From assembly GCA_910577405.1 (NCBI GenBank), contig CAJTMG010000015.1:11829-75828 (forward strand): 64,000 nt of DNA. The letters run 5' to 3'. This DNA comes from an uncultured Oscillibacter sp. GTDB lineage: Bacteria; Bacillota; Clostridia; Oscillospirales; Oscillospiraceae. A program made the translations under genes and the position numbers. The stretch's first letter is position 1; every line of letters starts with the position of its first letter. Shown one piece after another: positions 7,511-13,689 of the stretch. A model generated the notes under the pieces. That model did no database searches and was not told the origin of the DNA. It worked only from the letters and a program-made list of their open reading frames with translations.

Positions 7511-7587
7511 GAGAAGCGGTATCGGACTCGAACCGATGACCTCTCCATTGTGTGGAATGCTCTACCAACTGAGCTAACCTCTTCTCC
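7511..7587 (-). tRNA. tRNA-like RNA 1 with short anticodon loop
   Basis: On the minus strand the sequence shows a clear D-arm (AGCTCAGTTGGTAGAGC), a variable region AGGTC and a T-arm (ATCGG, TTCGAGT, CCGAT). The acceptor pairs AAGAGGT with ACCGCTT with one mismatch and can extend three more pairs (GAG/CTC). The anticodon stem TTCCA/TGGAG encloses only five bases (CACAA), two fewer than normal, and there is no U at position 33, so no anticodon can be assigned. No CCA is encoded. It starts directly after copy c of the 26-bp motif and is followed by CTATTTTTTTG. It may be a decayed tRNA or a tRNA-mimicking RNA. Confidence 0.6.
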
Positions 7588-7612
7588 ATAATAGAATCTG
7601 TAAAATCTGCGG
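7587..7612 (-). promoter_or_regulatory. 26-bp motif, copy c
   Basis: A near-consensus copy (CCATAATAGA, TG, GCG). It abuts the 5' end of the tRNA-like RNA, with no room for a ribosome binding site. This shows that the motif acts at the DNA or transcription level rather than in translation. Confidence 0.75.
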
Positions 7613-7616
7613 AAGG

Positions 7617-7647
7617 AAAAGCAAAAGCCGCTGGTATGCGGCCTTGC
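7617..7647 (-). terminator. Hairpin between the gene at 7651 and motif copy c
   Basis: On the minus strand GCAAGGCCGC pairs with GCGGCTTTTGC around a short loop, followed by TTTTCC, and copy c follows within a few bases. The stem contains two mismatches. Confidence 0.55.
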
Positions 7648-7650
7648 CTT

Positions 7651-7866
7651 TCAGATGCCAATACTTTTCAGTAAATTGCTGAGTTCTTCCTTGCTGAGTT
7701 TCAAATCGACATCCAGATGCACGTGCATCTCGCCATCCAGCACAGTTGTGCGCAGTCCGTTGAGCTTGATTTCAACATCATAGCCAAGCTTTTTCCGTAC
7801 AGCACTTTCCGCAATTTTTGACACAATGCCTGTTGTGAACTTCGATTCGATTTTCATCTCATCCAT
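7651..7866 (-). CDS. Unknown protein, 71 residues
   Basis: The product begins MDEMKIESKFTTGIVSKIAE and ends with LKLSKEELSNLLKSIGI; the middle (LNGLRTTVLDGEMHVHLDVD) looks like a short beta-sheet. It has no membrane segment. GGGAGGAGTTAGGAG precedes the ATG at 7866, and copy d of the motif lies 34 bases upstream. A start at the internal MKIES is also possible. Function unknown. Confidence 0.6.
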   Translation of the reverse strand: MDEMKIESKFTTGIVSKIAESAVRKKLGYDVEIKLNGLRTTVLDGEMHVHLDVDLKLSKEELSNLLKSIGI

Positions 7867-7900
7867 ACTCCTAACTCCTCCCAAAAGAATATTTGGTTCT

Positions 7901-7926
7901 CCATAAAGGAGCTTGGAAATTTGGCG
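7901..7926 (-). promoter_or_regulatory. 26-bp motif, copy d
   Basis: Copy with CCATAAAGGA at the left, TG at 14-15 and GGCG at the right. It lies 34 bases upstream of the start at 7866, between that gene and the stop at 7951. Confidence 0.7.
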
Positions 7927-7950
7927 TAAATATAAGAGGGATCACCACTT

Positions 7951-8310
7951 TCAAATATTTTTACGATCAAATACGGTTTCCCACCGTTCTTTGGGCAGGG
8001 GCTTCATCTTCAGTGCCCACATGATCTGCCGGATTGTCACCGTAGGATAAAGACCATCCGTACAAGCTCCAGAACGGTTATCGAAAAAATCCTTAAAGCC
8101 GGGATGCAAATATAAGTCATCTGTCAGCCACGCATCTATTGCACTCCAAACTGTAGCCTTTGTTGTTGGGTCAAACCGCTGCTGAATAACCGCCAGGCCC
8201 TTCTCTCCCATCCTGAACAATGTGCAGCAGTCATAAAGCGGATGGTCACAAATATAGCGTTCTCCATACATAGAAAGATAAATTTTCGGCTTTTCATAGT
8301 GGTAACGCAT
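7951..8310 (-). CDS. Unknown conserved-looking accessory protein, 119 residues
   Basis: The product starts MRYHYEKPKIYLSMYGERYI and contains CDHPLYDCCTLF, WLTDDLYLHPGFKDFFD, VTIRQIMWALKMKP and a C-terminal WETVFDRKN. I recall near-identical short proteins in mobile elements of gut Clostridia but no function for them. The cluster of Cys and His (YICDHPLYDCC) could bind metal. The ATG at 8310 has AGGAGGTCCGT upstream; the longer frame to 8415 runs through a structured leader and is unlikely to be coding. Confidence 0.65.
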   Translation of the reverse strand: MRYHYEKPKIYLSMYGERYICDHPLYDCCTLFRMGEKGLAVIQQRFDPTTKATVWSAIDAWLTDDLYLHPGFKDFFDNRSGACTDGLYPTVTIRQIMWALKMKPLPKERWETVFDRKNI

Positions 8311-8317
8311 ACGGACC

Positions 8318-8395
8318 TCCTGAAAACAAAAGGAAAGGCTACGAGGGAGGATTGCACTCCTCGTAGATGGTCGGGTTCTCACCGACAACAAGCGT
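8318..8395 (-). promoter_or_regulatory. Structured leader with two hairpins
   Basis: Between motif copy e and the start at 8310 the minus strand holds GTCGG...CCGAC and then CTACGAGGAG...CTCCCTCGTAG hairpins, but no U-tract. No other unit in the array has such a long structured leader. It could regulate translation or stability of the downstream mRNA. Confidence 0.4.
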
Positions 8396-8411
8396 CTCTC
8401 ATACTTCCTTT

Positions 8412-8437
8412 CCATAATAGAATCTGCAAAATATGCG
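8412..8437 (-). promoter_or_regulatory. 26-bp motif, copy e
   Basis: Almost identical to copy c, differing at two positions. It starts a few bases after the hairpin at 8446-8469 and lies 101 bases upstream of the start at 8310. Confidence 0.75.
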
Positions 8438-8445
8438 GAAAAAGA

Positions 8446-8469
8446 AGAGGCCCTGTTACAGGCCCCTCC
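8446..8469 (-). terminator. Hairpin terminator after the zinc-ribbon gene
   Basis: On the minus strand AGGGGCCTG and CAGGGCCTCT pair around TAA, followed by TCTTTTT. A nearly identical hairpin occurs at 14867-14891, so the element itself appears duplicated. Confidence 0.7.
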
Positions 8470-8486
8470 TTTGGTTTCAGTAATGC

Positions 8487-8831
8487 TCAGTCGTCATACA
8501 TCTTGCACGACTCTTTGCAATAGGGATACGGACCACCGCACGCTCTGCATCCGGCGGGCGGCATATCGTTCTTGTAGATCAGGTAGGTATCGCCCCTTTC
8601 ATCCTCTACGAGTTCCATAGGATCTCTGCTCTCATACTCGTATTCCATTTCATCAATTTCCCATCCGCACGACGGGCAGGCGTAAATATCGCACCCACCT
8701 TTCGGGTCTTTCATACGCTCCATGACCGTCCCGCACTTGTTGCAGATTGCGTATCCGCTGTTCAGGTAGTCCATCAGCTCGCTCCCTTCCGGAACGATGA
8801 TCTTCTTTCCCTTCTTTTTGCGCACTTTCAT
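8487..8831 (-). CDS. Zinc-ribbon protein, 114 residues
   Basis: A central CNKCG...CPSCG pair (residues about 30-33 and 53-56) forms a typical zinc ribbon, and a C-terminal Cys cluster (CRACGGPYPYCKESC) may bind a second metal. The N-terminus is very basic (MKVRKKKGKKIIV). Such proteins usually bind nucleic acid or other proteins; a regulatory role in the element is possible but unproven. The ATG at 8831 has AGGAGGTA upstream, and copy f of the motif lies 94 bases upstream. Confidence 0.7.
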   Translation of the reverse strand: MKVRKKKGKKIIVPEGSELMDYLNSGYAICNKCGTVMERMKDPKGGCDIYACPSCGWEIDEMEYEYESRDPMELVEDERGDTYLIYKNDMPPAGCRACGGPYPYCKESCKMYDD

Positions 8832-8925
8832 TACCTCCTGTTAATCTGGAAATATCACATATCCATAAGAGTATACAACACTTCCGTTATTAAGTCGAGA
8901 GGTAAAGAGCTCTTTATTTTTCCTC

Positions 8926-8951
8926 CCATAAAATGGGCTGTAAATTTGACG
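8926..8951 (-). promoter_or_regulatory. 26-bp motif, copy f
   Basis: The most divergent copy in positions 9-13 and the only one with A instead of G at position 24 (ACG end), but CCATAA and TG are kept. It lies 94 bases upstream of the zinc-ribbon gene. Confidence 0.6.
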
Positions 8952-8958
8952 CAAAAAA

Positions 8959-8992
8959 GCGAAGAGACCGTGTTTCCAACGATCTCCGCGCT
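8959..8992 (-). terminator. Hairpin terminator after the coiled-coil gene at 9001
   Basis: AGCGAAGAGACCG can pair with CGATCTCCGCGCT with a few mismatches; on the minus strand it is followed by TTTTTTGCG. The T-run merges with the end of motif copy f. Confidence 0.6.
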
Positions 8993-9000
8993 TATAAGCC

Positions 9001-9489
9001 TTAACTCTTCTGCGTAGGCTTAAAATGGTTGAACAGATTCTTGAATGTCGTCGAACTGTACACGCCGGTTTCTTCGAACTTGAACCCCTTCTTCAGCCAA
9101 ATGCCGTAGAATACGATCGGCAATACCAGCTTTGCAACGTCAACGCCAGTCCTTACATACCGCTCGATTTTCTGGTCCAAAATCTGACGTTCCTGGAACG
9201 CTTCTTCGCGGGCACGGTCAGCGTCTTTGCTGTCCAGCTCACGCTCCTTCAGAGCAAGCTCATGCTCCTTCAGGGCGAGTTCAGCCTTACGCTGTTCGCT
9301 GTCCATAGCCCGCCGCTCACGTTTCTCATTCGCCTCGATTTCAGCCTTGATCTCCTCGATACGAAGCCTGTGCATCGTCGCAAGCTCCTGAATTGCCGCA
9401 GTCTTCTCATCACTGCCAGGCGAAAGCTGTTTCAGCTCCCGAATCCCCGTTTTGATAGTACCGTCCAACAAACTTTTGATCTCTGCCAT
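9001..9489 (-). CDS. Coiled-coil protein with C-terminal membrane segment
   Basis: The 162-residue product has a long charged helix rich in Glu, Lys and Arg with internal repetition (ALKEHELALKERELDSKD). A hydrophobic stretch near residues 116-130 (VAKLVLPIVFYGIWL) and a short tail containing FEETGVYSSTTFKNLF follow. It looks like a membrane-tethered coiled coil of the kind found in phage gene strings. The ATG at 9489 follows a GGAGAAAAATAGT context, and motif copy k lies 37 bases upstream. Function unknown. Confidence 0.65.
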   Translation of the reverse strand: MAEIKSLLDGTIKTGIRELKQLSPGSDEKTAAIQELATMHRLRIEEIKAEIEANEKRERRAMDSEQRKAELALKEHELALKERELDSKDADRAREEAFQERQILDQKIERYVRTGVDVAKLVLPIVFYGIWLKKGFKFEETGVYSSTTFKNLFNHFKPTQKS

Positions 9490-9526
9490 ACTATTTTTCT
9501 CCTTTCGATTTTTATTTGAGTCGGCC

Positions 9527-9552
9527 TCATAATAGCCGGTGTTATTCACGCG
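9527..9552 (-). promoter_or_regulatory. 26-bp motif, copy k
   Basis: Found by looking where the spacing rule predicted a copy. It has TCATAATAG, TG at 14-15 and CGCG at the end, with a divergent middle. It lies 37 bases upstream of the start at 9489. Confidence 0.6.
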
Positions 9553-9600
9553 GAAAGTTGATCTCTGGGTCCGAAAACTACGCACCACCTGAAATATGTA

Positions 9601-9629
9601 TTGAAATTTTCATATTTGTGGTGTATACT
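9601..9629 (+). promoter_or_regulatory. Sigma70-like promoter of the plus-strand gene
   Basis: TTGAAA (9601-9606) and TATACT (9624-9629) are separated by exactly 17 bases, on the plus strand, 42 bases upstream of the start at 9672. Confidence 0.7.
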
Positions 9630-9671
9630 TCCATTCGTGATAGCATTAAATGAGGGGAGTGATTTTCTGTA

Positions 9672-9893
9672 ATGACAATTTATACCACCAGAGAATGGAA
9701 AGGATATGGCAAACAGAACTACTACTGGAATGAATACAGACTTGAGAATGAGCGGGTAATCAAATATAAATGTCATCGTCAAAGAGGTTTCGATGGCGAT
9801 GAAAGCAGTTGGTCCAGTGACGAGCACATCGAAGCTTCGTGGACAATCGACGACCCCGCTATGCCCAGTTGGTTGAAAAAGTACATACCATAG
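9672..9893 (+). CDS. Unknown 73-residue protein, plus-strand cargo gene
   Basis: This is the only convincing complete plus-strand gene in the left accessory region. The product is aromatic and charged (MTIYTTREWKGYGKQNYYW, YKCHRQRGFDGDESSWSS) and ends WTIDDPAMPSWLKKYIP. It has no membrane segment and I do not recognise it. It has its own sigma70-like promoter and a GAGGGGAGTG ribosome binding site. A decayed copy of its last codons occurs about 300 bases downstream at 10187-10220. These traits suggest an independently acquired gene. Confidence 0.6.
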   Translation: MTIYTTREWKGYGKQNYYWNEYRLENERVIKYKCHRQRGFDGDESSWSSDEHIEASWTIDDPAMPSWLKKYIP

Positions 9894-9903
9894 CAAAAAT
9901 AAA

Positions 9904-9934
9904 GAGAGAGTCCTTGTGGCAGGACTCCCTCTCT
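9904..9934 (-). terminator. Hairpin terminator between converging genes
   Basis: AGAGAGAGTCCT and AGGACTCCCTCTCT form a strong stem. On the minus strand it is followed by TTATTTTTG, so it ends the 58-residue gene; it could also stop the plus-strand gene. Confidence 0.7.
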
Positions 9935-9937
9935 AAT

Positions 9938-10114
9938 TCAGTCAAAATACTTTTTGAGATTCTCATACACAACCCTGGTTTCTTCTTCAGTCAAACAAGC
10001 CAAAATCCATCGTTCGTCTTCAGCTTCGTAATCTCTGCAAGCCATTATAAACGGACGAATGTTTTTCGGATTATCATCTTTGAAGAACTCGAAATTCTGC
10101 ATCAATTCTTTCAT
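9938..10114 (-). CDS. Small soluble protein, 58 residues
   Basis: The product starts MKELMQNFEFFKDDNPKNIR and ends EETRVVYENLKKYFD, a compact acidic helical protein with two Cys. AAAGGAGGTAAAATGAC precedes the ATG at 10114, and motif copy g is directly attached to that site. A strong hairpin follows the stop. It is thus a clean single-gene unit. Function unknown. Confidence 0.65.
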   Translation of the reverse strand: MKELMQNFEFFKDDNPKNIRPFIMACRDYEAEDERWILACLTEEETRVVYENLKKYFD

Positions 10115-10131
10115 GTCATTTTACCTCCTTT

Positions 10132-10157
10132 CCATAAAAGAGATTGCTATTTGTGCG
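10132..10157 (-). promoter_or_regulatory. 26-bp motif, copy g
   Basis: Copy with CCATAAAAGA, TG and TGCG; positions 16-22 are more AT-mixed than in others. The motif ends 17 bases before the start at 10114. Confidence 0.7.
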
Positions 10158-10186
10158 GAGAGCTACGTTTCACTCGAAAATTTGTG

Positions 10187-10220
10187 GACAATCGACGACC
10201 CTGATATGCCAGAATGGTAA
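10187..10220 (+). pseudogene. Remnant of a second copy of the 9672 gene end
   Basis: The bases encode LWTIDDPDMPEW then a stop, closely matching the end of the gene at 9672 (SWTIDDPAMPSW). The nucleotide match GTGGACAATCGACGACC is exact at 17 positions. Upstream sequence does not continue the similarity and is occupied by motif copy g, so this is a truncated copy and not a gene. Confidence 0.6.
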
Positions 10221-10272
10221 AAAAAGCATATTCCATACTATATTTTGTGCGCAAAAGTCAATATGAGGCTTT

Positions 10273-10518
10273 TTATTTGCGCGAAAGGCAACTTTGTGTG
10301 TCCACTTTCAGGAATACGTATGATTTAGACGAAATATCACTGACGCCTTTCTCCAGTTCCAGAAACAAGTACGGACCGTCTTCAAGGTCAGAGATATCAA
10401 CCCTCAATGTCCCGACCTTCGCTTTATTCAACCCCTGGTTCATAACGACAATTCCAAACATGATACCAGCTACAAAAGCAATCAAAAGCATATTCTTCTC
10501 CTTGTCATTTTTGAGCAT
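10273..10518 (-). CDS. Membrane-anchored protein, 81 residues
   Basis: The product has a basic start (MLKNDKEKN), one hydrophobic segment (MLLIAFVAGIMFGIVVM), then a beta-rich tail (VGTLRVDISDLEDGPYLFLE). The LEDGPYLFLEL type of sequence is, as I recall, common in short mobile-element membrane proteins. No 26-bp motif was found upstream. The ATG at 10518 has AAGGAGAA in reach. Function unknown. Confidence 0.6.
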   Translation of the reverse strand: MLKNDKEKNMLLIAFVAGIMFGIVVMNQGLNKAKVGTLRVDISDLEDGPYLFLELEKGVSDISSKSYVFLKVDTQSCLSRK

Positions 10519-10525
10519 AAGAATA

Positions 10526-10551
10526 CCCACAGACCCGAATGAGCCTGTGGG
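10526..10551 (-). terminator. Hairpin after the gene at 10559
   Basis: CCCACAG and CTGTGGG form a perfect 7-bp stem around a 12-base loop, followed on the minus strand by TATTCTT. The U-tract is poor. Confidence 0.5.
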
Positions 10552-10558
10552 ATAAAAT

Positions 10559-10894
10559 TTATTCCTCTACAATTTCAAACAACTCCGGCGGGTAAAGATA
10601 ATCCTCTCCGCTGTCATCAATAATCCGAAACCATTCTCTTTCTACTGATAAGACCTCATAAGTTTTTCCATGAGTAAAATAGAGAAACTCAGTCGGTCCC
10701 GGCCATCGAACTTGCGTCCCTTTATGAATCTCTACTACTTCAAAAAATTGAATCGGATAGGAAATATCACTCCCGGTTTCAATCAGGCAACATTTACTCT
10801 CATCCCCCGAGAGAACTGTATATATCTTGCCATAGAAAAGATCAGACTCGTCTTTCCGCATCCATCGCACTTTTGTGCCCCGTTTTATTTCCAT
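10559..10894 (-). CDS. Tandem SH3-like two-repeat protein, 111 residues
   Basis: Two halves of about 55 residues repeat each other: RGTKVRWMRKDESDLFYGKI is echoed by KGTQVRWPGPTEFLYFTHGK, and YPIQFFEVVE by YPPELFEIVE. The pattern of short strands around a KVRW turn suggests a tandem SH3-like barrel. It lies 31 bases downstream of the RloB-like gene and has only a weak ribosome binding site, so it is probably the third gene of that operon. Whether it takes part in defence is unknown. Confidence 0.6.
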   Translation of the reverse strand: MEIKRGTKVRWMRKDESDLFYGKIYTVLSGDESKCCLIETGSDISYPIQFFEVVEIHKGTQVRWPGPTEFLYFTHGKTYEVLSVEREWFRIIDDSGEDYLYPPELFEIVEE

Positions 10895-10925
10895 AGCCGC
10901 AGTATCTCACCCAATCTTTTTGAAT

Positions 10926-11576
10926 TCAAATGTCCTCTAAAAACTGAATAGCCTCCTGCACAGTCGTAAATGTTTTGTGACTTTGACACAGCCAGCTATT
11001 GCGCTCATCCGAATCCTCTCTGACAGGCATTCCATCAGACATAAGGGCATCTAAAGTTCGATTACCATGTAAGACTGCCGTTTTATATTTCCGGGCGATG
11101 ACTGAAGTTACGTCCTGATCTCCTTTAGTATAAGCGGGCGCAAAGTTCTGAAGGCGTTTTAACGTTCTCTCTTTGTCCGCAACAGTGTGGATGGACGGTA
11201 CCGTCATCTCATAATGGAGCAGAAGCCAGTATTCGATGCACCCCGTTGTCATAAGCAGTCTGACGCGAATACCAGGCTTTTTCCTCAGCTTACGAAGATA
11301 ATTGACAATTTTGAGCCGTTGATCCCACTTGCCAGCATCCTCGTCCTCCACATCAAAGAAAAACCAGATTTCATCGGTCACAACCGCATTGTCCCGATAC
11401 CGTGCATCTTTAACGAACTTATCCTTTGCTTCCTGAAACAAGCCAGTCTGCGGCACACATTTAATAACCGCAGTATCCGCAAACTGTTCTTTCAAAAATC
11501 TGGCGTAGGCTTGTTCGCTTTCCCCTTCGCAGAAAACATAGATCAGCGGCTTTGTCTTTCTTGTCTGGCGTGCCAC
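10926..11576 (-). CDS. rloB: RloB-like TOPRIM protein (predicted anti-phage defence)
   Basis: The 216-residue protein begins RKTKPLIYVFCEGESEQAYA, the typical Glu-containing first motif of the RloB family, and has FFFDVEDEDAGKW, matching the acidic second TOPRIM motif. CIEYWLLLHYE, another family signature, follows near residue 115. RloB proteins are found next to AAA ATPases in AbiL-type systems and are thought to act as nucleases. The GTG start at 11576 follows GAGGAGG, two bases after the ATPase stop, so both are co-translated. The specific effector activity here is inferred. Confidence 0.8.
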   Translation of the reverse strand: MARQTRKTKPLIYVFCEGESEQAYARFLKEQFADTAVIKCVPQTGLFQEAKDKFVKDARYRDNAVVTDEIWFFFDVEDEDAGKWDQRLKIVNYLRKLRKKPGIRVRLLMTTGCIEYWLLLHYEMTVPSIHTVADKERTLKRLQNFAPAYTKGDQDVTSVIARKYKTAVLHGNRTLDALMSDGMPVREDSDERNSWLCQSHKTFTTVQEAIQFLEDI

Positions 11577-11578
11577 AA

Positions 11579-12880
11579 TTATACCTCCTCGATATCCAGG
11601 TCGGGGGCAGCTCCGTATTTTCCCATCAGGTAGCCCTTACGAATATTCTCGTTTGCAGTGGCAGAAAAATCGCTGATGCTGTATAAGAATGAGCCTCCGC
11701 TTTTTTTGTCCTTGTCCACAAAGTAAATCTGGTCTTTACGAATCAAACCGGCGTCCAACAGCTCTGTATTGTGGGTGGTAAAAATAAGCTGTGCATGATT
11801 TGGATTTGATTTTGGGCTTTGAAATTTCGAGACGATCAACTGCATCAACAGCGGATGTATCCGGTTCTCCAATTCATCCACAAGTAGAACGCCGCCACAG
11901 GATAACACATACTCAATAGCAGGCGCAAGGGCCATAAGCTGTCTTGTGCCGTCCGACTCGACAGACAACGGCAAGCCGTACAAATGTGCTTGACCGTCTT
12001 TATCCAGGCCGCGGTGGAATGCGGTGACGTCCACCTCTCCCATTTGCAGTTTGCGCTCGGAAATATTGGGAGCATCAGCTAACGTTTTCACAAACTGTTC
12101 CAGCGCAGCCTTTATACTTTCCGGGAGATCGGCCGGAAGCTGGTTCTCGGTTGTCAGCTCTGCGTTTTTCACTTCAAATTTCATATCCTGAATTCCCAGG
12201 TCCGCCTCAACAGCATAACGTTTGATTGCTTGCAGCATATTGGGATTTTCCGAATATTCGATCAACTGGTCGGAGAGGTCCGTATAATCACGGGAAAACA
12301 GCAGGTGTTCCCGAAACCAGCGCATTGCAGACATGCAAGTCTTCTCGTTCATCGTACAGGCTACAGAAAAATACAACTGGTTCGGAGCTACCGCATCACT
12401 GATAAGCTCTCTCTTCCTCTTATCCGACCCCTCACGAAATTCAAAGACCTGCCCACTGCGGGAGAAGACCATAGCCTTTTGTCCTTTCGGCCAATGATAC
12501 AGGTATTCTCTGGCAATCGCCGTTTTTGTTGCAGAGAAACCATAGAGATATTTGATATTGTTCAGAATATAAGAAAATTCAAATGCGGTTGGCTTCTCCT
12601 GTGAAATGTCGTCCAGCAGGAAAGGCTGAACCGGAATCACTGCGGATTCATGCTGTGTTCTCTGAGCATTGCAGATGAACTTCACCCCAAACCAGAAAGC
12701 TCGGATCACATTGGTCTTTCCTCCCCCATTTTTTCCAAAGAGGGCTATAGACGGCAGACAACCGGTCGTTTTATACGGAAGCAGGCACTCTTTCATCAAG
12801 TTCAATCCCATAGGCTCCATTGACATACAAGCCTCGTCACGGAAGGATCGATAATTTGAAAATTTGAATTCGATCAGCAT
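11579..12880 (-). CDS. rloA: RloA-like AAA ATPase (predicted anti-phage defence)
   Basis: The 433-residue protein is an OLD/SMC-like ATPase. It has FKFSNYRSFRDE at the N-terminus, a Walker A variant GKNGGGKTN near residue 50, LLVDELENRIHPLL as Walker B and its extension around residue 335, and TTHNTELLDAG as the switch His motif. Such ATPases pair with RloB TOPRIM proteins and are predicted to sense phage infection and release or activate the partner. It has its own sigma70-like promoter and is insulated upstream by a terminator, unlike the neighbouring motif-driven genes. The start at 12880 has GGAGGATATTGCT upstream. Confidence 0.85.
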   Translation of the reverse strand: MLIEFKFSNYRSFRDEACMSMEPMGLNLMKECLLPYKTTGCLPSIALFGKNGGGKTNVIRAFWFGVKFICNAQRTQHESAVIPVQPFLLDDISQEKPTAFEFSYILNNIKYLYGFSATKTAIAREYLYHWPKGQKAMVFSRSGQVFEFREGSDKRKRELISDAVAPNQLYFSVACTMNEKTCMSAMRWFREHLLFSRDYTDLSDQLIEYSENPNMLQAIKRYAVEADLGIQDMKFEVKNAELTTENQLPADLPESIKAALEQFVKTLADAPNISERKLQMGEVDVTAFHRGLDKDGQAHLYGLPLSVESDGTRQLMALAPAIEYVLSCGGVLLVDELENRIHPLLMQLIVSKFQSPKSNPNHAQLIFTTHNTELLDAGLIRKDQIYFVDKDKKSGGSFLYSISDFSATANENIRKGYLMGKYGAAPDLDIEEV

Positions 12881-12901
12881 AGCAATATCCTCCTCTCTTA
12901 C

Positions 12902-12929
12902 AGTATAACCTATATTTCAACAAATGCAA
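12902..12929 (-). promoter_or_regulatory. Promoter of the rloA-rloB operon
   Basis: On the minus strand TTGCAT (12929-12924) and TATACT (12907-12902) are 16 bases apart, about 20 bases upstream of the start. Confidence 0.6.
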
Positions 12930-12932
12930 TCG

Positions 12933-12974
12933 AAAAAAAACACAGAATCGAATTATTTTAATCAGATTCCTGTG
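12933..12974 (-). terminator. Strong terminator upstream of the rloA promoter
   Basis: CACAGAATC and GATTCCTGTG pair with one bulge; on the minus strand the stem is followed by eight T residues. It shields the defence operon from transcription coming from the right. Confidence 0.8.
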
Positions 12975-13122
12975 CTGTTGGTCGATTATCCTCTATTTTA
13001 TATCAAACAGCGCCAGAAAGAAAGTCCTTGTAAATGTTTTTTCAGAAAATCCCACCCGGGAATTTTTCAGATATCAATTTAACACGTTTTCCTGTCACCT
13101 GCGTATGGAAAATGTAAAAGAA

Positions 13123-13144
13123 AGGGTCGCTGTTATACGACCCT
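13123..13144 (-). terminator. Hairpin after the 53-residue gene at 13151
   Basis: AGGGTCG and CGACCCT form a perfect 7-bp stem around eight bases, followed on the minus strand by TTCTTTT. Confidence 0.65.
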
Positions 13145-13150
13145 AACCTT

Positions 13151-13312
13151 TCAGGTTCGGATTTTCTGTTTTATGCTTTCTACTTTCTCCGCTACAACCC
13201 TTCTCATATCGGGATTAGAAAGTAACACCACCGACACACTAATAGCCGGAATGATCACTTGTCCAATCCAAAGACGCAATTCTCTACTGGCTTCGATTTG
13301 TTTATAAGTCAT
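13151..13312 (-). CDS. Small membrane protein, 53 residues
   Basis: The product starts MTYKQIEASRELRLWIGQVI and holds one hydrophobic segment (IIPAISVSVVLL), then a basic helical tail ending EKVESIKQKIRT. AAAGGAGGTATTTT precedes the ATG at 13312, with motif copy h attached. A hairpin follows the stop. I recall similar small membrane proteins in phage gene strings, without known role. Confidence 0.65.
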   Translation of the reverse strand: MTYKQIEASRELRLWIGQVIIPAISVSVVLLSNPDMRRVVAEKVESIKQKIRT

Positions 13313-13326
13313 AAAATACCTCCTTT

Positions 13327-13352
13327 CCATAAAAGAGCTTGTAAAATATGCG
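13327..13352 (-). promoter_or_regulatory. 26-bp motif, copy h
   Basis: Close to consensus (CCATAAAAGA, TG, ATATGCG). It ends 14 bases before the start at 13312, the shortest leader in the array. Confidence 0.75.
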
Positions 13353-13360
13353 AAACTAAA

Positions 13361-13396
13361 AGAGAAGAGGCAGTGTTTCCACAACCTCCTCGCTCT
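13361..13396 (-). terminator. Hairpin after the gene at 13399
   Basis: AGAGAAGAGG and CCTCCTCGCTCT can pair around a 14-base loop, followed on the minus strand by CTTTTAG. The stem is imperfect. Confidence 0.5.
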
Positions 13397-13398
13397 AA

Positions 13399-13644
13399 TT
13401 AATCTTCTTCTACCAGGCACCTATCCATAAACTTGTCCAGCTTGTCCATCAACCTGTCCTGTTTCTCGAACACGTCACCACAGAGATCAATGAGCCGGTT
13501 GACCAGGATCAGGGCCTTGGCGGTCGTCATGACTTCTCCTGCGTCCATATCACACACAGAATCCTTCATAGCGCTCGTCAGTACCATTACCTTGGCTTCC
13601 GCCATAATCTCTCTGTACTCCTTGCTCAGATTCTTCTTTTCCAT
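13399..13644 (-). CDS. Unknown helical protein, 81 residues
   Basis: The product starts MEKKNLSKEYREIMAEAKVM and contains GEVMTTAKALILVNRLIDL, then a charged amphipathic helix (KQDRLMDKLDKFMDRC). It is all-helical by appearance and may form a coiled coil; no membrane anchor is obvious. AGGAGGAAACAACT precedes the ATG at 13644, and motif copy i lies 45 bases upstream. Function unknown. Confidence 0.6.
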   Translation of the reverse strand: MEKKNLSKEYREIMAEAKVMVLTSAMKDSVCDMDAGEVMTTAKALILVNRLIDLCGDVFEKQDRLMDKLDKFMDRCLVEED

Positions 13645-13689
13645 AGTTGTTTCCTCCTGAAAATAAGTTTTGGATAAACCTATTGGTTT

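Noticed and set aside
8310..8415. N-terminal extension of the 119-residue protein to 8415
   Set aside because: The extension runs through two stable hairpins, and AGGAGG lies directly before the internal ATG at 8310.
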